A program made the position numbers and the translations under genes. DNA of 64,000 nt from Cerrena zonata. Its lineage: Eukaryota > Basidiomycota > Agaricomycetes > Polyporales > Cerrenaceae. The stretch spans positions 868,001-932,000 of the forward strand of contig JASBNA010000012.1 in the NCBI GenBank assembly GCA_038087015.1, read 5' to 3'. Positions 23,392 to 35,633 of this stretch are shown one piece after another (the stretch's first letter is position 1; each line of letters starts with the position of its first letter). Below the pieces are notes generated by a model. That model was not told the DNA's origin. It made no database searches and was given only the letters and a program-made list of their open reading frames with translations.

Positions 23392-24043
23392 ACAGCCCGC
23401 GAGGCCAATATCTTGCCGTTCGCTCCGTGAACCTGGATTGGCACGACCAAGGTAAGTTAGTCTGTCACACGAATTTCAAACTCCAGAATGACATGCTGAT
23501 TACGACATATTACTATCAGGTTAGTCCTCAGTCTGTGCTCTCCCTGGCAGGCAATGAAGCTTTGCTTGTATGTTCCAGTGCTTATCTGTGTTCTAATAGA
23601 CTAGTATTTAGTACCCCCACTGCCCCGCATCCAGCTTTCCTATTATTAGGGCGCTATGAAGAACTCTCCGCATAATTATGGATGATCTGTGAATTCTGTG
23701 CCGAGCATAGATGATACGGGGCCGTCGACCACGTTTCTCGCTTGCGACTCACCGGCTGGTCGAAGTTCATTACGATCCTCGTTGTCCAGGAATAGACACG
23801 GTCTTAAAAAATGGTCAATACAAATCGCATCGTTGTCGTCGCATTTCTCATGTGCGGAGAAACTTAGAGTTACCAGCTCAATCAGAAATCTTAGAAGCCT
23901 CACGGCTCACGGCTTTGTAATGGAAAAAACTGCTCTTTTCCTAAGTGGTGGGTATGCTACTTGCTCGACCGTGTTCCTATGGTGGGTGCGTCATCCGGCG
24001 GAACAAGGAACATCCGAAGAAGTGAATTACAGTTTACATACTT
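23392..24043. other. convergent intergenic spacer, 650 bp
   Basis: Between the 3' ends of VMA12 and the Nudix gene. It contains short open frames on both strands (for example 23689-24078) with no recognisable motifs. Nothing else is seen; likely 3' untranslated sequence. Confidence 0.5.
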
Positions 24044-25092
24044 CTATTGTTTGTGTTCATACACCCCAAGTCGTCTAAACAAAGTTGTCAGATACCACCC
24101 CGTCAAACCCCACGCTTCCAAACGTCCCTCCTGACCTCCACCTATCTCATCCCGACCTTCCGAGTCACTCACCCACGAAATGTCACTGGTACTGCTGACT
24201 ACGTCTGGGCGCGAAGGATCTTTAAACTTTGCCCTGATGATATCCGAGACGTCAATAGCGTAATATGGGCGATCACCTCTAAACAGATAATGGTGTAAAC
24301 GGTGCGGTGCAATTACGGCCGACAAAGGTAAGTGGAAAGCATGTGCAACCTCTCTCGGAGATAGGTTCAGAGTGGATAAATCGAGTGAACTCAGAGGTTC
24401 AGCTTCGTCCTCCGACGTTTCGACAGTATCGTGCGATCCAAGTACCCGAGACTGTGGATGAACGAAACCCTATGACTCTTTCCGTTAGACTATTAGGTTA
24501 CATACCAAGATCCAGTATGACATACAACGAATGGCCATACTCGCATCCCTCCAAGAGATATTTCTGGGGGACCGAAACGACCGAGGATCTCTATTTGTTC
24601 GGGTCTAATGCCGACCTCTTCTTGCGTTTCTCGCAATGCGGCAGCCAACGCGGAGCTGTCTGTCTTTATCACAAAACAAAACACATTAGAGTTCAAACTA
24701 AAATCGAAACGCCCATTTTGTCAGTGTGTTCTTAGTATCTTACCTCATCAACGCGTCCTCCGGGGAAGCTGCAGACACGACTCAATGAGCAATGCATCCC
24801 GCATGAACGCTGTTCCATATGCACGAGCGTACCTCACCTCGCCGGAATGTGTTCTAAGTTTCCCCCTGACCTCTAGTAGGATTCCGGGTCTATTATTTAT
24901 ATTGCATAGTGGCACAAGCACCGCTGCATGTGTCTCCGAGGGGTCGTAATGTATGTCATGTTCGGGATATATGGTTTCTAGCGTCTTTCGGATTGAATTG
25001 AGAGTGGAACGTGTGAGGGGACTTGACAAGGATAACGGTCGTTTGGATGAGATTGCATGGGAGCGTGTTGTTGTACTGAATAGTCGTTGCAT
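24044..25092 (-). CDS. Nudix hydrolase, CoA-diphosphatase type (Pcd1/NUDT8-like)
   Basis: Four exons on the minus strand: 24833-25092, 24744-24768 (only 25 nt), 24502-24663 and 24044-24451; 284 residues. The CoA-type signature appears as LRTHSGEVSFPGGRVDE joined across two introns, directly followed by ALAAALRETQEEVGI, the core of the Nudix box (RExxEExG with the metal-binding glutamates). The N-terminus MQRLFSTTTRSHAISSKRPL is Ser/Thr/Arg-rich without acidic residues, suggesting a mitochondrial or peroxisomal presequence. Family members split CoA or its derivatives to phosphopantetheine and 3',5'-ADP; the exact substrate cannot be told from sequence. An insert rich in Asp/Ser/Gly follows the catalytic half. 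The gene is divergent from the BRAP2-like gene with only 209 bp between starts. Confidence 0.88.
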
Positions 25093-25301
25093 TTATGATA
25101 TTGTGTAAACACGATGGAAGTGGTTTATAGATGAGTTGTAAACGTTGTGGCGGGACCTCGAGTGTGAGTGTGGCACGAGGAGACAAGCTCCGTCGACTGG
25201 GCGCATCACGTCCCACCGCGCCTCCGTGCATACAACCACCATCATATCGATACCTTTTGCTTCCAGTCCTCCAAAGCGAGATGTGCTGAACATAGACAAC
25301 T

Positions 25302-27424
25302 ATGAGAAGAGGCTATCACATCGTCATAAGTGTTCAGAAACCACTAACTCTTGCTTCGACTTCTGCTTCGACTTCATATAACCAAAGAACAGGGGCAACT
25401 CAAAATCAATACATTCCAAGCTCACTATTTGAATCATTACCATCTCATTCTGACAGGTCTACCGCTCGTCGGAATACTCTACATAATCCAAGCAAGCAAT
25501 CCCTTCGCGGTGGTGAATCGAAACGGTCGAACACTAGCCATTTGGATTATAGGCTTGGGCCTATTCACGTCGACTGGATAGACTTTCAGGAACAGTATTC
25601 GATGGAAGGCTCATTGAACAAGAAAGCCAGCGTCGGTAAAGAAAGGGAGGGGAAAGCTCGACGTACGTTTCTCTTTCATAGTTTACACACTTCACGATAC
25701 CATTATGTCCTCTTTGCCTGCAGGTGAACCGGCCACTGCGAGTTTCATCCCCTCTCGATCAAAGACAGGCTCTACGAACCTGCCTGAGGGGATTGTGCAC
25801 ATTTACCGCGAAGTCTCAAATGCTACTTACGCCGAGGCAGCCTCTGCGCCACCGCCCTCTCAATCTGCACCAATAGCCATTCCCGGGAAGCAACCACAGA
25901 CATCAGAAGACGAGGGTGTGCTTGTGGGTGTATTGGCTGTCCCGTCGTGGATGGCTCCCTCAGACTTTTTGTCTTTCGTTGCCCCTGCTTCTGAGGGAAT
26001 GGTTCATCTTCGTATGATTCGGTACAGATCTCAGCTTGTATCAATGGGATGTGTTGTTTGACGAATTTTGTTCAGTGATTCTGCACCGAATCGGAGCATC
26101 GTAGTGATCAACTTCCGAAACGAGGCCGATGCAAATGAGTTTGCAGAGGCCTATAACGGAAAACAATTCAATTCCATGGAGGTAGGTTTATCATTTCTCT
26201 ATTATAATAGACTTATATATTTGCTTATAATTATAGCCCGAAATCTGTCATGTAGTCCGCGTACTGTCAGTGACAATTGAAGGGTCTGAATCTCCAGGCC
26301 AGCCTACGACTCCATTGGGTCTACCCAAAAATTCATACGAACTGCCTACTTGCCCAGTGTGCTTGGAACGAATGGACTCCGCAGTTTCAGGATTAGTGAC
26401 GGTCCCATGCTCGCATACATTTCATTGCGCATGTCTCAGCAAGTGGGGTGACAGTCGCTGTCCTGTCTGCCGTTACTCCCAAACCCTTCTCTCGTCTCTT
26501 CCAACGTCCTCCCGCTCCTCTGCATCGATCCCCTTCTCCTCATCTTCCTCTCAATGCGTCGACTGTCCCGACGACTCCCCTTCAAACGCCAATCTGTGGA
26601 TATGCCTCATCTGCGGTAACATCGGTTGTGGTCGGTATCGCAGGGCGCATGCTCAAGCTCACTACGAACACACAACCCATTTGTACGCACTCGAGTTAGA
26701 GACACAGCGTGTGTGGGACTATGCTGGTGATGGTTATGTCCACCGTCTGATCCAAAACAAAGCTGACGGGAAGCTGGTTGAGCTCCCTTCAGCTTCTGCA
26801 ATGACTATGGGAGCGAGTGGACGTAGTGATGGTGGAGGTCCTAGTGCCGCCGATGCACTGAGTGCAGAGAAGATCGAAGCTATCGGGATCGAGTATTCGT
26901 ATTTGCTCACGTCGCAGTTAGACTCGCAACGGACGTTTTACGAAGAGCAAACGACGGAGCTCCGGACTCAATTAGCTGATCTTCGCGGTGTCGTGGATGC
27001 GCTCACGAAGGAGGTTGAGAACACGAAGTTGCAATACAAAGATCGGGAAGATAAACTGCGAAAAGAGGAGGAAGAGAGGATTGCAGAGATCGAGCGGGCG
27101 AAGACGCGAGCAGAGAAACGTGCGGAGAAGGCGGGTGAACTTGCACGTGCATTGGAAAAGGAGCTGCGGAGTGAGAGGGCGTTGAGTGAAGGGATGGTGA
27201 AGAATCTGATGGCTCTGAAGGAACGGGCGGAGAGGCTAGAGGGCGAGAGGGAAGATCTGAAGGGCAGAGTGGTGGAGATGGAGGACCAGGTTCGGGACAT
27301 TATGTTCTTTGTGGAAGCTCGCGGTAAGATCGAGGAGACTGAGGCTGCCGGTGGGACGCTTGAGGTAACGACTGCACCGACAAGTTCTTCGAGTACTGGG
27401 AAGAAGAAAGGCAAGAATCGCTGA
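25302..27424 (+). CDS. BRAP2/Etp1-type RING-H2 and ZnF-UBP protein
   Basis: Exons 25302-25662, 25724-26021, 26076-26181 and 26237-27424; 650 residues. Order of domains: a BRAP2 RRM-like domain (GVLVGVLAVPSWMAPSDFLS ... SIVVINFRNEADANEFAEAY ... VVRVLSVTIEG); a RING-H2 finger (CPVCLERM, CSHTFHCACLSKW, CPVC); a ZnF-UBP domain (CVDC, LWICLICGNIGCGRY, then AHAQAHYEHTTHLYALELE); and a long C-terminal coiled coil rich in Glu/Arg/Lys. This is the full architecture of human BRAP (IMP) and yeast Etp1. Animal BRAP binds nuclear localisation signals and ubiquitin and restrains Ras/MAPK signalling; yeast Etp1 is linked to ethanol stress and catabolite control. All zinc ligands needed for the RING and UBP modules are present. 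The protein is presumably a cytoplasmic ubiquitin ligase. It ends in a basic GKKKGKNR tail. Confidence 0.92.
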
Positions 27425-27985
27425 TGAACATTTTCTCCGACGACCTGGTGTGCCTTCTCGTCCTCAATATTCGCCGAGTGGCACATAACATTGCTCCGTG
27501 AGAAGAGATCTACCTTCACTAGACAGAACTATTCACTTCCATGGTGAACATGCGATATCTTTACCTCATCGCAACAATGATTTTCCTGCATTCTCAGAAG
27601 AAGCCTCGTCCATTTCGAAATCATCTAGGCTGGTAGGTAACGTTTCCTTTTGTCGACTTTCCTTGTTTGATATCCACAATTTCGGAAACTGTACCCCAGC
27701 CTAAATCAATGTAATCGAAGCATGTACATCTCTGCATAATGATACATGTCGTTTCGATGTTCGCCGACTCTCTGGCATTGATATATTCCTTTCCGTATCT
27801 TTCGGTACGTTCCCTATTTTAGTCCACTAATTTCCAATGTCATTCTTCTGCGGTATGACAGCATCTTTCTCATGCAGTCCAGATCAATGGCAATTCTCCA
27901 TCCTTCTTCGCGACCGAGATCAACATGTTTGACGTGTACACCCGAGGTTGAACGCTTCTCGATTGTACCTTACACCCTTACCTCC
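27425..27985. other. intergenic spacer, 560 bp
   Basis: Holds the 3' region of the BRAP2-like gene and the promoter of the DUF1365 gene. No gene is seen. The reading frame of the next gene is open upstream to 27872, but the start at 27986 is preferred because it begins directly with the hydrophobic N-terminal segment. Confidence 0.5.
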
Positions 27986-29855
27986 ATGGACTTCCTGCTA
28001 CCTGGGACATTTGTTGCCGCCGGTGCGGCGATACTTGTTTACAGACGAATGTGTGCAGTTCCAGACAAGAGCCCTGTTCCTCAAGCATACATTCTCACGA
28101 ATAAAGTTGCACATGCGCGACTGTTGCCCTCGGAATCTGCACATCGTTTTACGTACCAAACGCTGTCGCTCTTGGTTTCTCTCAATGCACTCGAGAAGCG
28201 TGAGCTTGACCTAGGATATGGATTACTATTCAAATACGGATCCGTATTCATGACTGTCTCGGGCTTACGCTCAAGTGCGTATCTCGGACGAGATAGTAAG
28301 GCAACGATCAAAGAGAAACTGGGAGCCGTACTCAGTGCTAGGGGGTTTGATCCTAGCAAAATGTCTGATGCGTGGATGCAGACCATGCCGAGTTACTTCG
28401 GATTCGAAGGCATAAACCCGCTGACCGTGTACTATTGCTACACAACTTCGAACGAGCTTTGGTTAATCGTACTGGAGGTAAGGGCTCTTATGTCTTTGGG
28501 CTCCCATATGCTGATACTAAGATTATCTAGATTCATAATACATTCGGCGAACAACATATACATGTACTAGAGCCCGGAACACGTGAAGACAAGATATGTG
28601 CTAGTGGGTATGTTAGAAAACGAAGTCTCACAACTAAAATAAACATCTTACGAAACATTCATCCTTTCTGTTCGGATATAGATTTGACCATCAGTGGACC
28701 TTTCGTCGACAGTTTCATGTCTCTCCCTTCAACGACCGCTCAGGATTCTACCGGGTCTCCGTAACACTACCTTCTCACCTGACTTCGCCTCCAACACACC
28801 CTGTATCTCCTCCGTGCCCGGCCATACGAGTTCATCTTCACACAGAAAATCCGCACAGTCCTAATCGCATCGGACCGCTGAAGCTTATAGCCTCTCTGAA
28901 TCCCATTCACTCCACCGTCTTCACAGCGACAAATTGGGCAAGAGCATTCATGCAGCATCCATTCTCCTTGTTCCTAAGCCTCCCTCGTATCCTATACCAA
29001 GCATGGATTCTGCATTATAGAAAGTGGCTGGCTGTCTATGCCCGTCCTGATCCACGACCTACCTCCATATCCACAAGCAACGATAATGCGGACAATAATA
29101 CAAACGAGAAGCAAATGGAGTCGAATGGGCAAGGAGTAGGATGGCTTCCAGAGACGATGATAGAGAGGTTTGCTCGTCGGCGTGTAGAACGTCTGTTGCA
29201 GTCCCATGCAAATAGGACAGGGATGACCATCACACTGGTTTCGGAAGACCCCCAGTTTCCCAAAATGGAGTTCGCTCCAGTTACACGCGGGAGGCAGCGT
29301 AACAAACTCGAGACAAGATTGGACATAAGGTATCAATCATCCAGGTTTTTTACTTCGTGGCTCATCTCGCCATCAATCGAGCACCTTCTGCTGTTGAAAG
29401 ATGATATCGAAGGTCAATTCCAGGTATCTTCTCGAGTGCTTTTCGAATCGATTGGAAACACTGTCGCCCAAGATAATCCTAGAACAACGAAATCCTTCGC
29501 TCAACGTCTACGCACAATTAACATCCCATCCGGACTTCGGCTTCCGATACCAGTCAACGGGATAGTGGATATCCAACCTATGTTGGACGTCCCTTCAATC
29601 GTTGCTCTTTTACTCTCCCTCGCGCTCGAACACATGGAGAAATGGATTTTCAGTTCGCTGGGGGCAAGATTTGTGCCCGGTCAAGAACCGTGGATGCGAT
29701 GGGAGAGGGCACTCGCTCGTCATACCTTACAACAAAGTCCTCTAGATCAGGTGCCCTCAGAACAGAACAGAGTACTTCCAATCAACATCGTCGAATCATC
29801 TCGTGATGCCCAGTGCGACAAGCAGTATGCTCTGGGTAGCCTCAGAAGTATATAA
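27986..29855 (+). CDS. DUF1365 protein, membrane-anchored
   Basis: Three exons, 27986-28477, 28531-28607 and 28682-29855; 580 residues. The N-terminus LLPGTFVAAGAAILVYRRM is a single membrane anchor. The DUF1365 domain follows: VAHARLLPSESAHRFTYQTL, MPSYFGFEGINPLTVYYCY, then LEIHNTFGEQHIHVLEP joined across the intron, and RRQFHVSPFNDRSGFYRV. In bacteria and fungi this domain is found near cyclopropane-fatty-acid synthases and lipid-modifying enzymes, but no biochemical function is established. The C-terminal half (residues about 290-580) lacks recognisable domains, is rich in Arg/Pro/Ser, and includes a segment with many Leu/Ile (VPSIVALLLSLALEHMEKW). The exon between the two introns is only 77 nt and encodes the conserved NTFGE motif. 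Confidence 0.85.
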
Positions 29856-30055
29856 AAGATAGAAGTACCATATAGCTTATACAATCCCGTTGGAAGGAGG
29901 CTATTTCAGAGAAGGGATATAAACATGGATGTTCTGTCGTACCCTTCAAACCGGGAATGCGAAGCTCGCACTATTTAGCTAAATATTCGTTACAGTAACG
30001 ATTTCACAGGACCTTACGCCGCAAGTGATGGATACAAACTGAGATAGGTATTGTA

Positions 30056-31688
30056 TTATTTATTCCCCCTTGCACGCTTCTCTTTGACTTGCTCTTCACT
30101 GACTGAGCTGTTCCTACGCTTGGATTGACCTCCGCGACTCGTTTCGGGAATCGATGCAGTAACTCGGCTTGTTTGATTTAGGACACTCAGCAGATGATGA
30201 TTAAAGCCAGTTCGCTTGAGCCCAACGCAAAGAATCTTAAAAACGCCTTCTGTGTACATCTGGTCTACCCATTCGTGTTGTGGGGCGCCCGAACGACGTT
30301 TTATGAGTTCGATTGTCTAAAGTAACCCAGAATTTTCAGAATGACTAAAGAGCAGTAGTAAAATCATACAAACCTCTTCAGGAACAAGTAGTTCTTCTCT
30401 GGCTTGCTTCAAGGTAACCATTTTCAATCCCGCGTATGCAAAGATACCGTAGTACTTCCAGACGCCTTCTTGTGTATGAAAACAGAAAACATCTGTCTGG
30501 AAGCCATTCTTTTGAGGAATTGAGGGATGCATATGGTATTTCGCAGTCGCATCATCCGTGTTGTACGTGTATGTAGGGTTCAAAGAAAGAAGATGGGACC
30601 CGGACGGATGGGACCACATCGTTCCGTCATCATCACGAAGACGCAGTGGGCTACGGTCTGGTCTTTTTCTAGAGTGTATCAGTTACAGGACGGTCGGTCA
30701 GGCTATCAGTTATGAATGAACTTACAGAAGACGTTGGGCCTGCTGCATTGATAAACAAGTTAGCTAACAAGCACCGAAGTCGTTCTCGGGAATACACTAG
30801 ATCTCACTTTAGGTATTACCAGATCATGGGAATCGTTGGTAAGGTTCACAGTCTCTTCCTGGTGAAATGGTGCTTGTATATTATGTCTCATTTTTAAGAA
30901 CGTTTTTGGACTAAAGTGATTTTCTTTCTGAGATCGGTCTGACAGCCGAATGTACGATGCAATAGCATTGAACATAGAATTTAGCTTGACTTCGGATTCC
31001 TGATATTTGAGTGTCATCTACGAGATGAAATATCGTATTAGATCTGTCCCATCGAAAATACACAAGAATCACGTACCGAGTCTATTTCTTGTTTCAGAGA
31101 CATGTTCTTTTCCTTATACCTTTTCGCTCTGCGCGAATTATCCTAGATTATGGTATTGAGGTTACAGTATGACGCAGAATTGTAGATCAACGATACGCAC
31201 TTGTGCTTGGTTGGCTAGTTCTTGTAGGCCGGAACGCTCTTCAAGAAGCTGGTCGCATTGAGCTTGTAGTTGTTCTATGATCTTGCGGAAAAAAATCTAG
31301 TACGAACTAGTTATCAAATCTAAAGCACGTACTACATCGGCAGAAGGAACCTCTTGGAATTCGAGTTTAACATTGCTACAAGCTGGAACTTCCGCTTCCG
31401 AGGGCACGCTGTCCTCATTTATCGTAGTCCATCGAGACGATGAAGTCCGTTTTACGGCTTCTTCAGCAGTATGATCTGGAACTGGCGTAGTAGGATTCAT
31501 AGCAGCAACAGCAGCAGTAACCTGATACCCCCTGCGTTAGAGCCCAATTCTCATCACAGACTTCAGGCACTCACCTCGAGCTCCTTGATCTTATTTTCAG
31601 CCTTCATTAGATCCTTCATCAACATCCGAATAATATTCCTCGACACTTCCAATTCCTCCTTGAGATCAACTTCGGCCTCTGTCGACAT
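30056..31688 (-). CDS. family X coiled-coil protein, copy A
   Basis: Minus-strand multi-exon gene. Exon 1 (31575-31688) reads MSTEAEVDLKEELEVSRNII then RMLMKDLMKAENKIKELE, a heptad-like coiled coil that aligns closely with copies B and C. The middle is acidic/polar, followed by more coiled coil (about 30880-31270). The conserved C-terminal domain is at about 30400-30610: DDDGTMWSHPSGSHLLSLNP, then DVFCFHTQEGVWKYYGIFAY and LKQAREELLVPEE. The last exon (from about 30300) reads HEWVDQMYTEGVFKILCVGL and ends in a basic tail (KRRNSS ... KEKRARGNK), suggesting a nuclear protein. I do not recognise a characterised family. The WKYYGIF ... EELL pattern resembles uncharacterised basidiomycete-expanded domains (possibly DUF6697-like, unverified). 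Middle exon borders are uncertain. Confidence 0.7.
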
Positions 31689-31741
31689 GATGCGTTGAGA
31701 AAGGGGTCGCTATGTGAGTGGGAGTGGACGCGTAATAAAGG

Positions 31742-31802
31742 ATTAGGTACAAACTATAAGAATAAGCTTTGCGACATTTAGCGATGTCACGGCATGTAGT
31801 AA
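31742..31802 (-). promoter_or_regulatory. upstream block shared by X-A and X-B
   Basis: About 60 bp located 54-114 bp upstream of the X-A start codon match 37318-37380 upstream of X-B. Common elements are ATTAGGTAC, AATAAGCTT, a GCG..C..TTTAG stretch and GAT.TCAC followed by ATGTA. Retention while the surrounding sequence diverged suggests either a shared promoter or simple duplication homology. Confidence 0.55.
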
Positions 31803-31963
31803 TAAGCACAGTACACATATGAAGAGTCACGATCAGGCCTTGAACAGTCTGGACGACATACAGATCAAATACTCGTTAGAAATTGAGATAGCTTCTATAG
31901 CATGTATACACCCTAAAAAATTCACATAAAACCCAATAAAATAACATATCAAAAGAGAAACAA

Positions 31964-33590
31964 CTACTCTGTCGAATTGAGAACATTGATCTTGGACGCA
32001 CTGTCTCCACCAAGCACACGACCCTTGATCAACGCAACACCACCTATCTCCACCCTCTTCATGGTCCGTAATGCATCGATCTCTCTCTGGGTCGTTTCGT
32101 TTCGCGAAGCCCTAGAGCCGTCTGGTAATTCCGGGAGATGCGGTTTGCGCAAATGAACAGGTCCGATCAGCGGATGGTTGTGCGATACCGAAGTTTGCTG
32201 AGAGAACTGGGTGAGGAGGGATATACGAGTGGATATGCTGACCGGGAGGGACGGGGATGGACTGATGATTGGTTTCTGTGCAGACATATTGTGGCTGGTC
32301 AGGTGAGGTGTGTCAGAGAGTGTATCTTATATCAGGATACAAAGACCGACCTCTCGTTCTCGTTCTCGTTCTCGTTCTCTTTATTACTAGACGACTTTCC
32401 TCGGTCGTCACATCCTAGACTTGGTACTTCTTCCACACAACCCATAGGCTCGTTCGATGAGCCGACAGTTTCAAGCTTGGCGACATCTCCAGGCAGAGCT
32501 GCGAGTTCTTCTGAGACTTCATTATCGTTAGAGACGATGTCGTTTGTCTAGATGAAATATATTCACATCATTCTGTTGTTGGAACGCGGTCAACAGACAT
32601 ACCTTCATTCGATCCTCTCGCGCCTGTAGAGTGTAAATCAGTTTCAAATCTTTTTGTCTTCAATAGAATCAACTCACCTGATTACTTCGTTCTTCAAGCA
32701 CACTGGTGGTTGATGCGTTTGACTGACTCGCGGTACGCTTTGAAGCACTCCGGAACACACGCGAGCTGGTCTTGGCAGATTCTATTTCGACTTTACGAGT
32801 GGGAGCCCTTGCGCTCCTTCGCACTGAGTTTGGATTCTGACCAAGGGAGACCGATCTGGGGACACTCTATTTTTAGTACGTGCAGAGCTAATCCATTTGA
32901 AGATACTTACTTTTTATGAGTCTGAGCGGTCGGTTGTCGAAGAGGCACACAAGAGCTAACATCCGCTTCTCTCTCAATAACGCGTTTACGCATGCCAGCA
33001 GGAAGTGTAGAAATGTGCGTAGCTGACTTCTCAGGTCCGCTAGAAACCCGCGAAGCTCTCTTGTTCACTATACTCCCAGGTCGTCTAATCTTTGAACCAG
33101 CCATCTTCGAAACCATCATCAAATCCGGTTGCCCACTTAACTGTGATCTTGAACTCGTGCTTGTGGATGTAGGCGTGGGTGTGGCTGACAAACCATATCG
33201 TTCGAGTAGGATCAAGGGTTTCAGGGGTGTCGGTGTAGGCGGTGGTTGTAGTGATTGTGGGTGTTTATCGATACGTTTATCACCCAACACTTTCTCGCAG
33301 AGTAAAAGTCGTTTCAAGAAGCCGTTCTGGTTTGATGGGAGATCGCAAGGCCCCGTCGACCAAATTGCCGCGAGGTCGTCTTCGGTGCGTAGGCGGGGTT
33401 TAGGTCGGGCTTGTTTGGGAGGAGGGTTTCTTCTGGATCTGACTGCCGAAAGAGTGGTAGTAGCCGCGGTAGAGGTACCTTGAGTTAGTGAAGGTCGTGA
33501 GGAAGGACGAGTTGAGCGAGCAGGTTGGGATTTGGGAGGCTTGTGAAATGAGTTGGACGAAGGGACTAGAAACACCGGAGAGGAACCCAT
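31964..33590 (-). CDS. unrecognised basic Ser/Pro-rich protein (gene Y)
   Basis: Five exons on the minus strand: 32911-33590, 32678-32864, 32603-32623 (21 nt), 32341-32547 and 31964-32275; 468 residues with consistent phases. The exon 2 acceptor is the weak ATAGAG form. The protein is strongly basic and low-complexity: N-terminus MGSSPVFLVPSSNSFHKPPK, a run of Pro/Thr/Ser, then a possibly structured segment (DDLAAIWSTGPCDLPSNQNG then FLKRLLLCEKVLGD). It contains a KENENENENE repeat coded by a (GAGAAC)n-type hexamer run, and ends with a conserved-looking REIDALRTMKRVEIGGVALI then KGRVLGGDSASKINVLNS. No known domain is recognised. The composition suggests a disordered nuclear or cytoskeleton-associated protein. 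It sits between X-A and PMM1 and is absent between X-B and PMM2. Confidence 0.65.
32355..32379 (-). repeat. coding hexanucleotide repeat (GAGAAC)n in gene Y
   Basis: On the plus strand it reads as four tandem GTTCTC-type units. On the coding strand it encodes alternating Glu-Asn. The copy number is likely variable between strains. Confidence 0.85.
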
Positions 33591-33964
33591 AGTCGTTGAT
33601 TAGACTGTCTCGTTTGACAACCTTGAATGGGATCTAGAAAAGGAAAGGTTCATAGTCAAGTAACAACCATTGAGGGGTGGTCAGTTTGAATTGAAACTGA
33701 AGTTCGGTGGGCTGACACAACAAAGTCAGCCACAAAGCAAGGTGTCGCAGAACGGAGTCGGATGCCTCGAGTTCCACCTCGTACATTAGTACTTCAGTAC
33801 CTCATGTCAGCCTCATTGCGCGCTCAGGTGAAGAAGTGAAGTTCTAAGAAGGTTTAGTTGATTCGACTCTCTAGTGTTTACAGTTGTTGTCCCATCACCG
33901 TCCACGAATGTCCGTATAGTCCAAAAAAAGTTAAGCGTAATTAGGACTAATGTGGTCCATGAAG
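33591..33964. other. spacer between gene Y and PMM1
   Basis: About 370 bp holding the gene Y promoter and the PMM1 3' end. No open frame or RNA gene was seen. Confidence 0.5.
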
Positions 33965-35099
33965 CTAAAAGAATAACTCCTTAAGAGTACGGATGGTGTC
34001 AGCTGGGTTTGTGACAGAATGTCCAATAGTACGAGGGTCCGAGTAGATCTCGTAGTCATTTCCGCCCTAAAAACAGCAAGTCAACTGAGAACTCTACTTT
34101 ACTTGATTATCACGGTCAGTGTACCTTGTATGTCTTGTCACCGAAGAAGTGGATCTCTTCGAATTTTTCATCCGCGACGTGTTGTAGGCAATACGTCTTG
34201 TCCCAGCCATTCGGGAAGATGTCAAATGAGATTTGACCGCCGATAGAATATGTCAGTCCGTAATCTGCGAACTTTTCGCGCAGGACGTTTACGAATGCCG
34301 TACGGACACCTGCTGTCTAAATGTGAGGTTTAGGAGCTTGGAGACACAAAGGTATGGCGACGTTGCAGAATATACCTTGTCATAAGCCTCAAACTCGTTA
34401 CGTTCGACAGTACTGCGAAAATAGATATATAGATAAAGTAGAAGACGATTATGACCAGAAATAACTCACCTGGCGTTACGACCAATTGGGCTAACGTTGA
34501 TCATCCCATTCCTGAATTCGATGAATGTTCCTCTGGATCCAACCATGCATCAGTACATCATCGGAGATAGTTGATAGTATTTATGACATAGCATATAACG
34601 ACCACGTACCGCTTTATCGGGACGTCAAGATCGGCAAGGTAGTGCAGAATGAAGTTGACAAGTTTTTTGTATTTCTCTTCGCCGAGGAACTTGATGAATG
34701 ACTGGGATGGGAGAGTTTTGCCAGTCTTGTATGCGGTTAGACCATTCTCAGCGAAGACATAATCAAAGTCCTCGATCACTGCATACAATGTAAGATTTAC
34801 TGACACGACCTTAACAGGGCGGGAAACATACCTGAGCTGCCTGGTACAAGCAATTGCTCGGAGACTTTGACGAAATCCGAACCACCCACAACACCGATGA
34901 CCACCTTCTTGCGGAGTTGTTGCAGAAGCTCACTCATCTCTTTAGATACGCCCTGGTATTGTCATGCACATGTAAGGCGCGTGTACATCAAATTCATAGC
35001 ATCGAGAAAACATACCTGTCGAGCAGGAGTGAGCGTGCCGTCGACATCGAAAAGAACCAACTTTTTCTGAGGACGATCTGCGAAAGGTGAGGTGGACAT
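33965..35099 (-). CDS. SEC53: phosphomannomutase, canonical copy (PMM1)
   Basis: Seven exons: 35016-35099, 34832-34952, 34610-34778, 34470-34532, 34376-34412, 34125-34316 and 33965-34066 (84, 121, 169, 63, 37, 192 and 102 nt); 255 residues. The HAD catalytic loop is [15 protein letters not shown] (residues about 14-28) with both aspartates. The rest is typical of the family: [85 protein letters not shown] and [16 protein letters not shown]. The enzyme interconverts mannose-6-phosphate and mannose-1-phosphate in the cytosol, supplying GDP-mannose for glycosylation, GPI anchors and cell-wall mannan. The symbol follows the yeast gene. A near-identical gene structure lies 3.7 kb away (PMM2). Confidence 0.93.
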
Positions 35100-35633
35100 G
35101 GTTAGTTGAAAAGGCGGTGATGATCGTTGTCGAGGTTCAAGCAGTTTGGTCGGTCATGATCAGTTCTCGAAACACGTCTTCGTCCACGTTTGTCCCGACT
35201 CGCATATTCTATACGGCCCTATATCTCCGCTCATCATTGGATGGTGACTTCGCGACAACACGTAGGAATTTGAAACAACCTTAGGGACAGTTTGGTATAA
35301 AGTGAACGTTATGATTAAAGTAGACTGTTTGATAAAGACTATAACGGGCGCCAATTATAATACCTGCTCCATACTAGTACGGAGACCACACATGCTTATA
35401 TACTGGCAGTACATAAACTGGATGGAGCATAAGTTTGAATGTGCACCCTTCTTTCAGATTGGCAGCCTCTATTATAAGGATGATGTCAGCACCGAGCTAC
35501 AGTCCCGGCCGCTGTTTCTTCCCAAACATCTTCCTAATAATACTGCTAATTGTCCCTTGTAATTCCAATATAAAGTTACACGAACTTGTACATGAGTCAA
35601 GACCTTCATTTAGATTTCTTTGACGATACAAAA
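35100..35633. other. spacer between PMM1 and X-B, with duplicated promoter block
   Basis: Holds the PMM1 promoter. The stretch at about 35168-35201 (CGAAACACGTCTT..CCACGTTTG.CCCGACT) recurs upstream of PMM2 at about 38935-38970. A second short match (TTCGCGACAACACGTAGG) follows at about 35249. No gene was seen. Confidence 0.55.
35168..35201 (-). promoter_or_regulatory. PMM promoter block, copy 1
   Basis: Lies about 70-100 bp upstream of the PMM1 start. It is nearly identical to the block at 38935-38970 upstream of PMM2 and contains two CACGT cores. Retained either by function or because the duplication is recent. Confidence 0.5.

Noticed and set aside
26968..27519. 183-codon minus-strand frame
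   Set aside because: Antisense of the coiled coil in the BRAP2-like gene; rich in Ser/Arg/Phe as expected for the complement.
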